A stretch of 27,682 bases of DNA, from the NCBI GenBank assembly GCA_002077045.2, contig KZ111140.1:2769996-2797677 (forward strand), read 5' to 3'. Under the pieces are notes generated by a model. The model was not told the origin of the DNA. It saw only the letters and a program-made list of their open reading frames with translations, and did not search any database. Every line of letters begins with the position of its first letter. The stretch's first letter is position 1. This document shows, in pieces, positions 9,760 to 18,706 of this stretch. The position numbers and the translations under genes were made by a program. Origin of the DNA: Rachicladosporium sp. CCFEE 5018 (Eukaryota; Ascomycota; Dothideomycetes; Cladosporiales; Cladosporiaceae).

Positions 9760-9780
9760 TGACTTGCCTCAGGCAAGTCA
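9760..9780. promoter_or_regulatory. 21-bp palindrome upstream of YJU2
   Basis: TGACTTGCCT and AGGCAAGTCA are perfect 10-bp arms around a single C. The centre lies about 115 nt upstream of the YJU2 ATG and about 165 nt after the NADH pyrophosphatase stop. In copy 2 (18581-18601) the left arm has one mismatch (TGACGTGCCT). A few bases downstream is TTAGTCA (9787-9793), an AP-1/Yap-like half. Candidate protein-binding site or hairpin; unproven. Confidence 0.4.
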
Positions 9781-9885
9781 CTCAGCTTAGTCAGTCACTG
9801 CGATCGCACATCCCAACCCACTTCGTCGGAGCTACCTTTACATCTTTACAACAAACACTCACCTTCTACACCGCACACCGCAATC

Positions 9886-10680
9886 ATGGCCGAACGCAAA
9901 GTCCTCTCCAAGTACTTCCCCCCCGACTTCGACCCCTCCAAACTCGAGCGCCGCCGCAAACCCCCCGCAAACGCCGGCCCCAAAGTCCAGACAGTCCGCC
10001 TAATGGCGCCCTTCAGCATGAAATGCACCTCCTGCGGCGAGTACATCTACAAAGGCCGCAAGTTCAACGCGCGCAAAGAGACAACCGACGAGAAGTACCT
10101 CCAAATCACCATCTTCCGCTTCTACATCCGCTGCACGAGATGCTCCGCGGAGATCACCTTCAAGACGGATCCGAAGCACATGGACTATGAGTGTGAAAGG
10201 GGTGCGAGGCGGAATTTTGAAGTGTGGAGGGAGGCTAAGCTGAATGAGGAGACGGAGGAGGAGATGTTGGATCGGATTGAGAGGGAGGAGAATGAACGGG
10301 ATGCTATGAAGGAGTTGGAGAGGAAGACTGTGGATGCGAAGATGGAGATGGCTGTTGCTGATGCGCTGGATGAGGTGAGGTTGCGGAATGCGCAGAGGGA
10401 ACGGGTGGGGAAGGAGGGGGAGGTTGCGGGGGTGCAGAGGGAGGAGAGGGATTTGGAGAGGGAGAGGGAGGAGATGGAGATGGAGGAGGCTGCTAGGAGG
10501 GCGTTCCAGAGTGGGACTGGGGAGAAGGTGAAGAGGCTGGAGGAGGATCTGCTGCTTACAGATCAAGACGGCGGAGGGAAGGACGAGGTGGCTGTGCCGC
10601 CGCCCACGTTCGTACGGCAGGTGAAGAAGAAGAAAGACTTCTCGGCGGCGCTGGGCATCAAGAAGAAGTCACTTGTGTGA
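9886..10680 (+). CDS. YJU2: Splicing factor YJU2/Cwf16 family (CCDC94-like), intact copy
   Basis: Single-exon frame of 264 residues. Members associate with the Prp19/NineTeen complex and the spliceosome, act at the first catalytic step of pre-mRNA splicing and are nuclear. The N-terminus MAERKVLSKYFPPDFDPSKL is the family hallmark, followed by a zinc-binding pair CTSC (Cys 47, 50) and CTRC (Cys 83, 86), and the conserved KFNARKE and TFKTDPKHMDYECE-type stretches (about 59-103). Residues about 110-215 are almost wholly charged and predicted to be alpha-helical or coiled coil. The C-terminus is lysine-rich (KKKKDFSAALGIKKKSLV-like), a possible nuclear localisation signal. It is convergent with the membrane-protein gene, 109 nt away. 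The coding strand of the helix region is extremely G-rich, which explains a long antisense open frame there. Confidence 0.95.
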   Translation: MAERKVLSKYFPPDFDPSKLERRRKPPANAGPKVQTVRLMAPFSMKCTSCGEYIYKGRKFNARKETTDEKYLQITIFRFYIRCTRCSAEITFKTDPKHMDYECERGARRNFEVWREAKLNEETEEEMLDRIEREENERDAMKELERKTVDAKMEMAVADALDEVRLRNAQRERVGKEGEVAGVQREERDLEREREEMEMEEAARRAFQSGTGEKVKRLEEDLLLTDQDGGGKDEVAVPPPTFVRQVKKKKDFSAALGIKKKSLV

Positions 10681-10789
10681 GCCTGGCTGACTTGACGATG
10701 TAACGACTTACGGCCAACACGACCCCGATGATAGATAAGATCTGGCCTTCTGTTCCATGACCTATGTACATCGAAGCTGTAACAACTGG

Positions 10790-12172
10790 TTACCTCGACC
10801 CATCCTTAGTCTTCCGACTGGACATATCGCTCATAGCATGCCACTCCAGCTCATGCGACAGCCTCGTAGCCTGCCCCTCACTATGCGTCGAGTTACTGGG
10901 CGAGTACCCATACCTCTCATCCGACAGCTCATATACCGGTGGTAACGCAGCAGCTTCCCTACCCGACAGCCTGTGCGGCAGCGTAGCATGTCTTGTCACG
11001 CTCGTCTGCCTGACGACTTTGATCGACTTGCTCGAGTCCCTGGTATCCAGCATGTCGCTCGGCCGGTTCTGTCGTGGAGTGGAGTGACTGGATTGGCCTC
11101 GCGCTCGCGCGCCCATGTAGTGTCGGAAGAGGACGCGGAGGGACGGTGCTGAAGCGCAAATCATGCCCAGCATTAGTTCGAGCTGGGCCCAGAAGAAGGT
11201 GTGGAAGATTGAGTTGGAGACGTTGCTGTTCAGGCCGGACTCTGCGGAATGTTAGCCAAGGCTTTGTTGGAAGGAGTGGGTATACCTACCAATGAGCCAG
11301 TAGGTCCGCACGCCGGAGATGGCGATCACGCCCAGCCCGAGCGAGAAGATGATATTCAAGCCTATCTTCTGCGGTTTCGGCATGTCGAGGTTCCAGGTGA
11401 TGATGCAAGGCAACGCCACAGCGTAGAGATCGCTCAGTGACGCGAAGACGCCCGCCAGGATGTTGATCACTTTGGTATCGATGCATGTGTACTCTTGCGT
11501 CGTCGCGTATACCGGATTGAAAGCCTTCCACTGCATCCTCTTCAGTACAGGCTCTATCGACACTCCCACAAACCATCTGGGCAACGTACATAAGCGTCAA
11601 ACGGCTTGCAATTCGTAAATAAGAACACACAAAAAATCACCGTGTACGAGACGGTGAAGGCGATGGCCAACCAGACCGCATACCTCCACGCCTTGGTGTA
11701 CGTGCCCTCGACAAGCCGGCGGTAGAACAGCAGAACAGAGACTTTAGTGCAGCCGCCACTGATCAGGAATGCAAGCTCGCCGAACCAGAGACACTGAGCA
11801 ACCTTCTCCCAGTGATCTGGCGGTATGTCCCAGATGTCCCGGTTGCCGTGGGCGCGCTGCGTGAAGACGACGCAGATCGCTGTGAACATGCCGCCGAAGA
11901 GCCAGCTGGGTATGAGGAACACCTGGCTTTCACGTCAACGATTGGAACCTCTCATTCTACAGACAAGATAGACGTACATCATCGAGTCCGAATGTGCCTG
12001 CTCTGCCGAAGCCTCGAAGCCAGAGTCTGGTAGCGCATGTGAAGGTCGTGAGGCCGAGGAGTGCGCAGGCCCAGCTGGCGAGATCTACACTTTGGACGGA
12101 CGGGTTCGTGTAGTTGGGCTTTGGCCAATGGGACACGGCTGATGCCGAGAGGTTGATGATATTGCCTGGCAT
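10790..12172 (-). CDS. Fungal rhodopsin-like seven-helix integral membrane protein, copy 1
   Basis: Exons 12172-11978, 11922-11590, 11530-11290 and 11241-10790 join with introns of 55, 59 and 48 nt (all GT-AG, phases agree) into 406 residues. Hydrophobic helices: about 30-52, 66-87, 103-130, 140-163, 195-220, 226-250 and 262-290, followed by a Ser/Arg-rich hydrophilic tail of about 115 residues. Conserved wording of the fungal rhodopsin-domain family includes FTNCKPFDAYW (restored by splicing), CIDTKVINILAG, ITWNLDMPKPQK and GVRTYW. The family includes many uncharacterised plasma-membrane proteins related to Pth11-type receptors; no ligand or coupling can be assigned. There is no CFEM domain and no clear cleavable signal peptide. 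The start at 12172 is chosen because copy 2 begins at the same Met and upstream sequence diverges. A role in sensing is inference only. Confidence 0.87.
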
Positions 12173-13041
12173 GACTGGGCGATTTCGAACTCCTGGCTGA
12201 GGTGGACTCCAGGCTGCGCTGAATGAGAGGGCTTGTGGTGCCAGACGCAGGTTAGAGAGCAAGGTCGCGGACTATTTGAACTGAATCCAAACAAGTGATT
12301 TCGCAGAGTTGAATGCTGTCGTGATATTCGTGAAGTTCCACTCGAAGTCCAGTCAGGATAGACGTTCAAAGTCAGTGATGTGATGGGCAGAATCGTGCAT
12401 GTGATGTAAATTCAAGGCGCATGCAAGTGAATGACTCGAAGTGTGAAAGCAAGTGCAAAGTTCACAGACGATATAGCATGTAATAAGGTATAGGAAGTAC
12501 TTAGCCCTACGCAAGATCTTCGGAGTCGACCAACGTCCGCAACGGCTGCGGTGAACATCAGGCGATGCTTGTCTTCTCGACAACGCGAATCAGGCGCAGA
12601 ATAGCGACGCGACCTTCAGGCCGGTACCTCAGCCCCAATGCATATGCCCTGTCCTCACAGACGCTGGAGTATTGGTCCAGGAGTTCGGTCCGCGAGCTTC
12701 TCCTGCTGGTGATGGACACGCGAGAAGTGAGGGTAAGGGAAAATCCTCGGTTGCGCACAGAAGGATTGCCCAGTATGCTGCATGTCTCAGGAACACAGGG
12801 TTAGGTGGGTACTACTAGCCAGGGCGCCGTAGAAGCGATAGACGCTACTGCACCGAAGCACGCACTGAAAATCCGCATACGGCAGTTCACTCCGTTGATG
12901 GTTCGACATCCATGCTCAGGGAGAGGAGCGCCATCTGAGACTGGATGGATAATATCAACGTTGAGAGCTTGTTAGGTGAGTGATTTGCGCGTGGTCTTGC
13001 GCCGCTTGACGCAGGAAAAGTATTCGTCGACACCATGTCCG

Positions 13042-13205
13042 AATGCTGAAGTCAAGACAAAGGTCAAGGAGGCGTACTTTCCTGTGGGGCGAGATGAGCC
13101 GAGAGTGCCGAAACGTATCCGCTCCGGCTGCCGGGTTCAGGGTTCGGCACGTGTCTCACTTCTGAACTTCAAACGCAAGCGACCGTACGGCTGAACGCTT
13201 CCCAT
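13042..13205. promoter_or_regulatory. Conserved noncoding block with CACGTG, copy 1
   Basis: By eye these 164 nt differ from 21870-22033 at one base, including 113 identical bases in a row, while flanking intergenic DNA carries many substitutions and indels. It contains an E-box CACGTG (13148-13153) and the stretch TCCGGCTGCCGGG. A 72-codon open frame (12976-13194) covers it, so a small protein is an alternative. Function unknown. Confidence 0.4.
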
Positions 13206-14217
13206 ATGATTGATCAGCGACACTTTCATCATACTATCCCGCAACGACATGGAAGCTGATGCCTTTGCTCATTCACCTTTTATCCCCCAATGAGCTGGCA
13301 CATGGGACGGGCATCACAGGAGTTCGGACGGACCTCGGCCGAGATGCCCAATCTGACCTGGCACGACCCAGTGGTCCACGACTCGGGTATTTGGACCTGC
13401 ATTCATTGATCCACTTCAGCCAGGTCAAGGTGCGCTTACAACAGGGCTATAATTGATGATCGACACCCGCAAGTCTAATTAAGGACCTGCAGATGATGAT
13501 CGCCGTGGGGTCAGAAGCCCATCAGACCTCGACGAGAAGGGCACAACGTTCGCTAGATACAGATTGCCAGACTGGTGATGAAGAGCTTCCGAAACCTGGC
13601 ACCTCCGCCGTGTTCCCTACGATACGGGCCTAGTCAGTCCGGTGTGCCCTGATCCATAGGTCGGCGAATCGTATCAAATAGAGCCACAGACAGCGTCGGA
13701 CAGTAGCATGCGGCTGGTCCTGCAAAAGCAGGCGCCATTCCTGCTCTGTAGCCTTACAGCTTTCGCGTCGCTGTTTGTTTGACCGGGCATGCCAGGATCT
13801 CCAGGATCCGGGATTTTCAGCACAGCGTGCATGCGTTCATATCAAGCAGCACATTATCATTGAGGCGACTAAGCTAAGCAACTATCTTGGTCGCAAACTT
13901 CGAGCAGGATAAGCTCCGTCGCAGGCGTGGTAGACTCTGTCAAAGCTGTCCAGGCTGGTCCAAAATTGCAGGCGCATTCATGGGCATCGTTATCGAAACT
14001 CGAACTGATCGACTACCTTTGCTAGATCTCGCACAGTCGCGATACACCTGTCTAGCCAACGCACAAGCTACGCATCATTGGTACCTGTACTCAATCGCAG
14101 CCTGTCGCTCGAGCTCCTGTGCGAACGTGCCCCGCGTCCAGCGACGACGTCATGCGCCGTTACACGCGTAGACCACGCGCCGCGGGTCGGAGATGGGAGT
14201 GTGACAGCGAAAACGGA

Positions 14218-14229
14218 TTGGCATGCCAA
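14218..14229. promoter_or_regulatory. 12-bp perfect palindrome upstream of small-protein gene, copy 1
   Basis: TTGGCATGCCAA lies about 115 nt upstream of the ATG at 14343 and is retained in copy 2 at 23054-23065. The surrounding ~200 nt are nearly identical between copies and include ACGTCA and ACGCGT motifs. Candidate promoter element. Confidence 0.35.
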
Positions 14230-14342
14230 CTAGTGCTCCTGTCCTAACTTCAGCGTCATGGCAGCCCGAAAGAAAGACCTCCACTCTAGCACAGAGAAGC
14301 AACATCACAAATCCGATAAGCAGCCACCCTGAAACGAAAAAT

Positions 14343-14700
14343 ATGCCCCTACCAAATATTGCCCCGGACGGCCCGCTAGGTACGGAGAAGAAAGGTATAG
14401 TACATTACCTACTACTTTCATTCCTCATTGCCTCGCCTGACAGCTCTTGAAGGCGTCCTTTCCATCGTTGGCGATCCGGTAGGACAAGTCCTCGACAAGT
14501 CGCTCCGGCCGACAGTCGGCGCGGTCATCGGCGGCGGCATTGGCCACCCAACTGGAGAAGCCCTCGAGCGAGTCAACAATGTCGTCCGGAATGAGCATAA
14601 GTATACGAATGAGCCGAACAACAAGGCGGACAAAGATCTGCCTGGTGGCGAAAGGATCGGAGGGAACAAGCAGAGCGGACAGAATCCTCTCGGGTTGTGA
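14343..14700 (+). CDS. Small conserved fungal-type protein of unknown function, copy 1
   Basis: Exons 14343-14394 and 14444-14700 join over a 49-nt GT-AG intron (CTGAC just before the acceptor) to give 102 residues. It starts MPLPNIAPDGPLGTEKKALE and ends QNPLGL. The centre has a glycine-rich segment VGAVIGGGIGHPTGEAL (about 46-62), and the C-terminal third is hydrophilic (HKYTNEP, LPGGERIGGN). No signal peptide and no clear transmembrane helix. I recognise the general style of small Gly-rich fungal proteins but no named family. The gene structure is supported by the second copy: same splice sites, same length, and only a few residue changes in the C-terminal part (EPNNKAD versus EPINKTD). 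It converges with the PBP-like gene, 204 nt away. Confidence 0.7.
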
Positions 14701-14904
14701 GGCGTATGATCTTGGCCGAGAACTGGCTTGCTAGTGTACTCTTATGCTCCCAGCCGACGAAGAGCAGAATGCATGAGTTGGAGCTTGGGAATGGCATAGC
14801 GTATTGGCGTTTGGGTTGGAAAAGCGCCGAGGATTACACTGCCCGTGTATAAGCTCATTGGCAGGTTGCCTCGATGTAGCGAACATTGATCGCTGATAAA
14901 AGCA

Positions 14905-15786
14905 TCACTTCGACATCAGCATATCAGCTCCGTTCCCAGCATGCTCATCGAGTACACCCGCCTTTCGCAGCACGCTGATCGTCTTGTCGGCGACGGCCGG
15001 ATCCACGCCCTTGACATCGTTGCTGAACTCAACTGTCTTCATCCACTCCTCCACATCCTCCTTCGAGTACTCCATCGTCGAAGTAATGTGCTCGATCGAC
15101 TCTTCCTTGTGCTCCAGATAGTACTTCACTCCCTCATTGATCTTCTCCAGCATGTCTCCCACCGCCTTGTCATCCACACCGCTTCTCGCAGCGATCATCC
15201 AGCTCGGCCAAGGCGTGTAGATCTCCCCAATTCGCTTCAGCTCGCCAGAGTCCCAGTATCGCTTTGTAGTGAAGTGCTCCCACATGAAGAAGTCCGCTGT
15301 CTTGTCGCCGCTCACTCCCTTGCGTAATGCATCGAACTTGCCCATTGGCACAATTTCGAATGGCTTTTCGCCTGGCTTGAGCCAGCCTTGCTGGTCTGCT
15401 AGCACATAGCTCATAACATACGAGCCGCTACCAATTCTGCTCACTCCGACTTTCTTTCCCTTCAGCCCCTCCACGCCCGTGACATCCTCCCTCGTCCCGC
15501 CGGTCGAGATCCCCCACCTCAGCTTACTCTGCACATACGTTCCCACTAGCTTGAACCCTCCCTCCTTGCCCTCTGCTTTGCTCTTGCCCAGGTCGGCTAT
15601 GAAGCCTTCCGTTAACCCGACCGCGACATCAATCTCTGAGGATTTCAGAAGTTTGGTCAAGTCTCCGGTGCCAGTGGGAACGGGTATAAGGGTTGCCGCG
15701 AGGTTGTGATGGGTGATGGCGAAATGGAGGGGAGTGGAGAAGTGCTCTGGGATGAAGCCGATGCGGAGCTTCGTTGGAGCGGCCAT
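14905..15786 (-). CDS. Ca3427-like periplasmic-binding-fold (PBP2) protein, copy 1
   Basis: Single-exon frame of 293 residues starting MAAPTKLRIGFIPEHFSTPL. It has the two-lobed type 2 periplasmic binding fold seen in the Candida Ca3427 protein and in NMT1/THI5-like and SsuA-like proteins: RIGFIPE at strand 1, a phosphate/ligand-loop-like GTGDLTKLL, EIDVAVGLTEGFIADL, KKVGVSRIGSGSYVMSYVLADQQGW in lobe 2, FFMWEHFTTKRYW, and TPWPSWMIAA near the hinge. It has no cysteine at all, so it lacks the Cys-rich motif of THI5 pyrimidine synthase, and thiamine biosynthesis is not supported. No signal peptide, so it is probably intracellular; ligand unknown. The codon corresponding to the upstream ATG of copy 2 is ATA here, so translation must begin at 15786. 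It is co-oriented with and downstream of the nuclease gene. Confidence 0.85.
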   Translation of the reverse strand: MAAPTKLRIGFIPEHFSTPLHFAITHHNLAATLIPVPTGTGDLTKLLKSSEIDVAVGLTEGFIADLGKSKAEGKEGGFKLVGTYVQSKLRWGISTGGTREDVTGVEGLKGKKVGVSRIGSGSYVMSYVLADQQGWLKPGEKPFEIVPMGKFDALRKGVSGDKTADFFMWEHFTTKRYWDSGELKRIGEIYTPWPSWMIAARSGVDDKAVGDMLEKINEGVKYYLEHKEESIEHITSTMEYSKEDVEEWMKTVEFSNDVKGVDPAVADKTISVLRKAGVLDEHAGNGADMLMSK

Positions 15787-16068
15787 GGTGATGTGACGGC
15801 GTAAAGATGATCTGATTGGGGGAGCAAATTGTGTAATTGACCTGAGTATCGGTAGGTGAGAGACTATGTCTCGGGCGAAAGCTCACGTATTAGAAAGTGA
15901 GGTAGTCACGAGTGAGATGATGGGTCTCACTGATCGCCATGGAGCATCGTGAAGACGTTCTACCATGGAGGACGTTCCGGATATGTATGCACATCGTACA
16001 AGGATTGGAGTCCTATTCTACAGGTATCGTAAAACCAGCTCCCCTCAATGATCCGCGCCACTGCTAGT

Positions 16069-16810
16069 TCAGCACACATTGTTGAGCACGTCCGCTGCAG
16101 CCGCGTTCTCCGCGCTATCCATGCTCAACTTGTAGTAGTACTTGACCTGCACGAAGGCGCGAACATACTCGCACTGGTAGCCGACGTTCGGTGGAAGCCA
16201 GTCTGCCACATCTTGGTCGCCCTTGGATTGGTTGACGTTGTCGGTCACCGAGAGCAGCTGAGGTCGAGTGACGCTGCGGGAGGGTTAGCATCATTCAAGA
16301 ATTCGGTACGTAGGAGAAGATGGCTCACTCGTTCGCGAATGCCTGGCGTTGGGCAGTGGTCCATGAGCGAGCACCTGAGACCCAAGCCTCTTTCTGAGAA
16401 GGGCATGTCAGCTATGGTCCGCGACCGCCCCTTCTCAGGAAGACACGTACCAACGGCACAATGTGATCGATATCGACATCGCTAGCCGCGTACCACGTTG
16501 CTTGATCGTAGTCACTGTACCAAGTTCCAGAGGTAGCCGTGCATGCCGAGTCGGTCTGCACGGACACACCGTCACGCTTCAGAACGTACTCGCGCGTATT
16601 GCAAGCTCCCGAAATCGTGATCCAAGTTGGGAAGTAATCGCGGCTGTATGCCGGGCTGTTGGACTCGGCCGCGACTGTGATGGATGACAGGTAAGACAAT
16701 GCGGTCGATGCTGAGACGGGCTCTGGGAGGTTGCCTCTCCGTTGGAGGACTGGTGCAGCGATAGCAGATCCAGCTGCTAGGAGGATACAGAAATTGGTAG
16801 TGATGCCCAT
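16069..16810 (-). CDS. Secreted HNH-type nuclease-like protein (DUF1524/GmrSD C-terminal family), copy 1
   Basis: Exons 16810-16451, 16393-16329 and 16273-16069, with GT-AG introns of 57 and 55 nt, give 209 residues. Residues 1-20 (MGITTNFCILLAAGSAIAAP) form a signal peptide, followed by QRRG, a possible dibasic Kex2-type processing site. The domain shows DVDIDHIVPL (111-120; D-H-x-x-P of the DUF1524 HNH-like centre), KEAWVSGARSW, FAND (139-142), QLLSVTDNVNQSKGDQ (147-162; Asn/Lys characteristic of this fold) and a YQCEYVRAFVQVKYYY C-terminal helix. Cys residues at about 70, 90, 176 and 209 could form disulphides, consistent with secretion. The second intron falls just after FAN, and correct splicing yields the NDVTRPQLL typical of the family. 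Likely an extracellular nuclease for nutrient scavenging; the substrate is inferred. Confidence 0.87.
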
Positions 16811-17551
16811 GATAGCGTCGTCGGTGATTGGGGCAACAGATAGGTTGAGTGGCCCAGTGAGGATGACTTTGCCGTCTAGTGCGCAGTGAGCTAGAAGGCC
16901 GTACTCATCGCGATGGAGCAGACGAGCGGACAAGCTGTATGGTAGTGAGGCTTCTGACAGACAATGCATCAATGCTGTCGTCCATCGAAGTCTTATACTT
17001 CTGGGACATATCTTGTCTTCGCCCTAATGCAACACGATGTGTGTAATGTAACCTCCGCCTGGAGTAGTGCTCCTGACATAGAAGTAATTGCATTCCAGCT
17101 ACACGTGGGCTGCGATAAGCCCCGTCGCTAGGTCGCCATCTAACATATTACCGAGGCACTGCCTTTGCTCGTCCAAGCGGTTCCACGAAGTGCTGTAGTC
17201 TTGCAGTGGTCACCACTTGGCACTGCAGTGCCGAAGATCTCTTCAAGCATTGCAAGTCTTGGCAGATAAATGTCGGCCAATGAAGCCGAGGTGTGGTGGC
17301 AAGTTGGGTGTAGCTCCCACTTCTGTCGGCGATCTGCAGTACAGCTTGCGGCGCTTCGGACGAAGTGTGAAACACATCTTGCTGCTTTTAAGAAGCGCGC
17401 AGTTTGAGACCGAATCATCTTATTGGTTGTCGCAGGCGCCTTCTTTGGCGGATTTGACCGAGATCTTCGTCAGGGTCCTTGACCTCAGTGGAGGTGCACA
17501 CTGCAAGACCAATCTATTGTATAGCACGGAAGTATGGTCCCGCTCTGTCCG
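16811..17551. other. Intergenic: nuclease promoter side, ends at gap, copy 1
   Basis: 741 nt upstream of the nuclease start up to the first N. The corresponding part of copy 2 continues into the 3' end of the transcription factor gene. Short open frames (for example 17140-17418 minus) have no family resemblance. It contains the palindrome at 17219-17232. Confidence 0.5.
17219..17232. repeat. 14-bp perfect palindrome, copy 1
   Basis: GGCACTGCAGTGCC, set in a larger imperfect palindrome (CTTGG...CCGAAG) and preceded by the AGTGG-TCA-CCACT inverted repeat. It is present unchanged in copy 2 at 26052-26065. About 410 nt upstream of the nuclease start. Possible regulatory site or 3' hairpin of the neighbouring transcript. 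Confidence 0.4.
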
Positions 17552-17651
17552 NNNNNNNNNNNNNNNNNNNNNNNNNNNNNNNNNNNNNNNNNNNNNNNNN
17601 NNNNNNNNNNNNNNNNNNNNNNNNNNNNNNNNNNNNNNNNNNNNNNNNNNN
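17552..17651. other. Assembly gap of exactly 100 N
   Basis: One hundred undetermined bases, the round number commonly used for a gap of unknown size. It separates the two copies of the duplicated segment precisely. Any open frame crossing it (for example 17217-17726) is meaningless. Confidence 0.99.
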
Positions 17652-18426
17652 TTTGGGAAGGGCAGGATTATGGAGCTAGAAGCAGGCGATGGTGAGATGA
17701 TCTTACCCCGTACCGCACGACCATGACTGACAACAGCACCCAGCCGCGATCTATGCCGAAGCCCGCCAAATGCTCGATTGGAACGCCCGCAATCCCTTCT
17801 GCGCGCAATGCGGCCAACCAACTCTCTCCGTGAATGGTGGCTTCAAACGTGCATGCCCACCTCAAGACGTCGCCACGCCCGCCTCCGGAGCCAGGAAGCC
17901 CTGCGCAACGCGGAAGGGCGTCTCTAACCTCTCATTTCCACGCACAGATCCAACGGTCATCATGGCGATTGTCAACCACGCTGGCACGCATCTACTACTG
18001 GGACGGAGTAAGCGCTTCCCACCAGCTTGGTACAGCACGTTGGCTGGATTTGCAGAGCCGGCGGAGAGCATCGAAGAAGCAGTGAGGAGGGAGGTGTATG
18101 AAGAGGCCGGCGTGCTTGTGGGAAGAGTGGTCATCCACAGCACACAGCCTTGGCCTTATCCGGCGAACCTCATGATCGGCGCTATTGGTCAGAGTGTGCC
18201 TGATGGCGAGACGATCGATCTGGGCAATGATCCGGAACTGGAGGACGCGAGGTGGTGTCCGTTCGACGAGGTCAGGGAGGCGCTGAAGATCGGTGTTAGT
18301 GGATTGGGGGATCCTGCGCCACCTGAGTACAAGGGGGGTTTGAGATTACCGCCAGAGACGGCAATTGCGAATCAGTTGATGACTAGTGTTGTCAATGGGT
18401 TTGTGGGCGTCGAAGCGAAGATGTAG
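17652..18426 (+). CDS. NPY1: NADH pyrophosphatase, copy 2, 5' part missing in gap
   Basis: Residual exon 1 (17652-17691, in frame from the first base), a 52-nt GT-AG intron (17692-17743) and exon 2 (17744-18426). It covers the residues equivalent to 173-412 of the complete copy, including the zinc ribbon, Nudix box, STQPWPYP motif and AKM C-terminus. In the last ~665 nt I count 15 base differences from copy 1 but only one residue change (Ala to Thr in QLMASVV/QLMTSVV), which points to purifying selection on both copies. Truncation is by the assembly gap and there is no sign of an internal lesion, so this should not be read as a pseudogene. Confidence 0.85.
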
Positions 18427-18706
18427 AAAGGGGTTGACTAGGTCTTGTGGATAGAAGGCATATATAGAGATGTGTACAGACCGCGATTGTGACCCTACCG
18501 CAGAGCTCAGCGCCGATAGTGCTTCGTCAAAGGATGATATACAGAAGAGCGTAGTGTACGCAGAATACAGGCGCTCAGGTTGACGTGCCTCAGGCAAGTC
18601 ACTCAGCTTAGTCAGTCACTGCGATCGCACCTCCCAACCCACTTCGTCGGAGCTACCTTTACATCTCTTCAACAAACACTCACCTTCTACGCCGCACACC
18701 GCCATC

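Larger units (their letters stand above)
12173..14342. other. Gene-poor interval, copy 1
   Basis: About 2.2 kb between divergent genes (membrane protein - and small protein +). Short open frames exist (for example 12565-12804, 12976-13194, 13887-14171), but they have no family resemblance, and several are broken by indels in copy 2. It must hold the two promoters and contains one unusually well conserved block and a palindrome (listed separately). No tRNA or repeat family recognised. Confidence 0.6.
8831..17551. repeat. Duplicated segment, copy 1 (left of gap)
   Basis: 8721 nt colinear and same-orientation with 17652-26384. Every gene, intron and most of the intergenic sequence is matched, with scattered substitutions and small indels. 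Homology at the right end extends to the last base before the run of N. The left limit is set only by where copy 2 begins after the gap (mid NADH pyrophosphatase exon 1), so the true boundary is hidden. It has no terminal inverted repeats, no transposase and no target-site duplication that I can see. See findings for the haplotype-overlap reading. Confidence 0.95.

Noticed and set aside
10000..10566. 188-codon Leu/Pro/His-rich antisense frame in YJU2 (also at 18834-19385)
   Set aside because: It arises from the G-rich coding strand of the charged helix; YJU2 itself has clear motifs.
12565..12804. 79-codon frame present in both copies (also 21394-21633)
   Set aside because: It is open in both, but the many residue changes and lack of any family resemblance suggest promoter or 5' flanking sequence of the membrane-protein gene.
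14905..15786. THI5/NMT1 thiamine pyrimidine synthase
   Set aside because: It has the same general fold, but the protein contains no cysteine, so the Cys-rich iron-binding motif of THI5 is absent.
17217..17726. Open frame crossing the run of N
   Set aside because: The 100 N are of unknown content and length, so the frame across them is meaningless.
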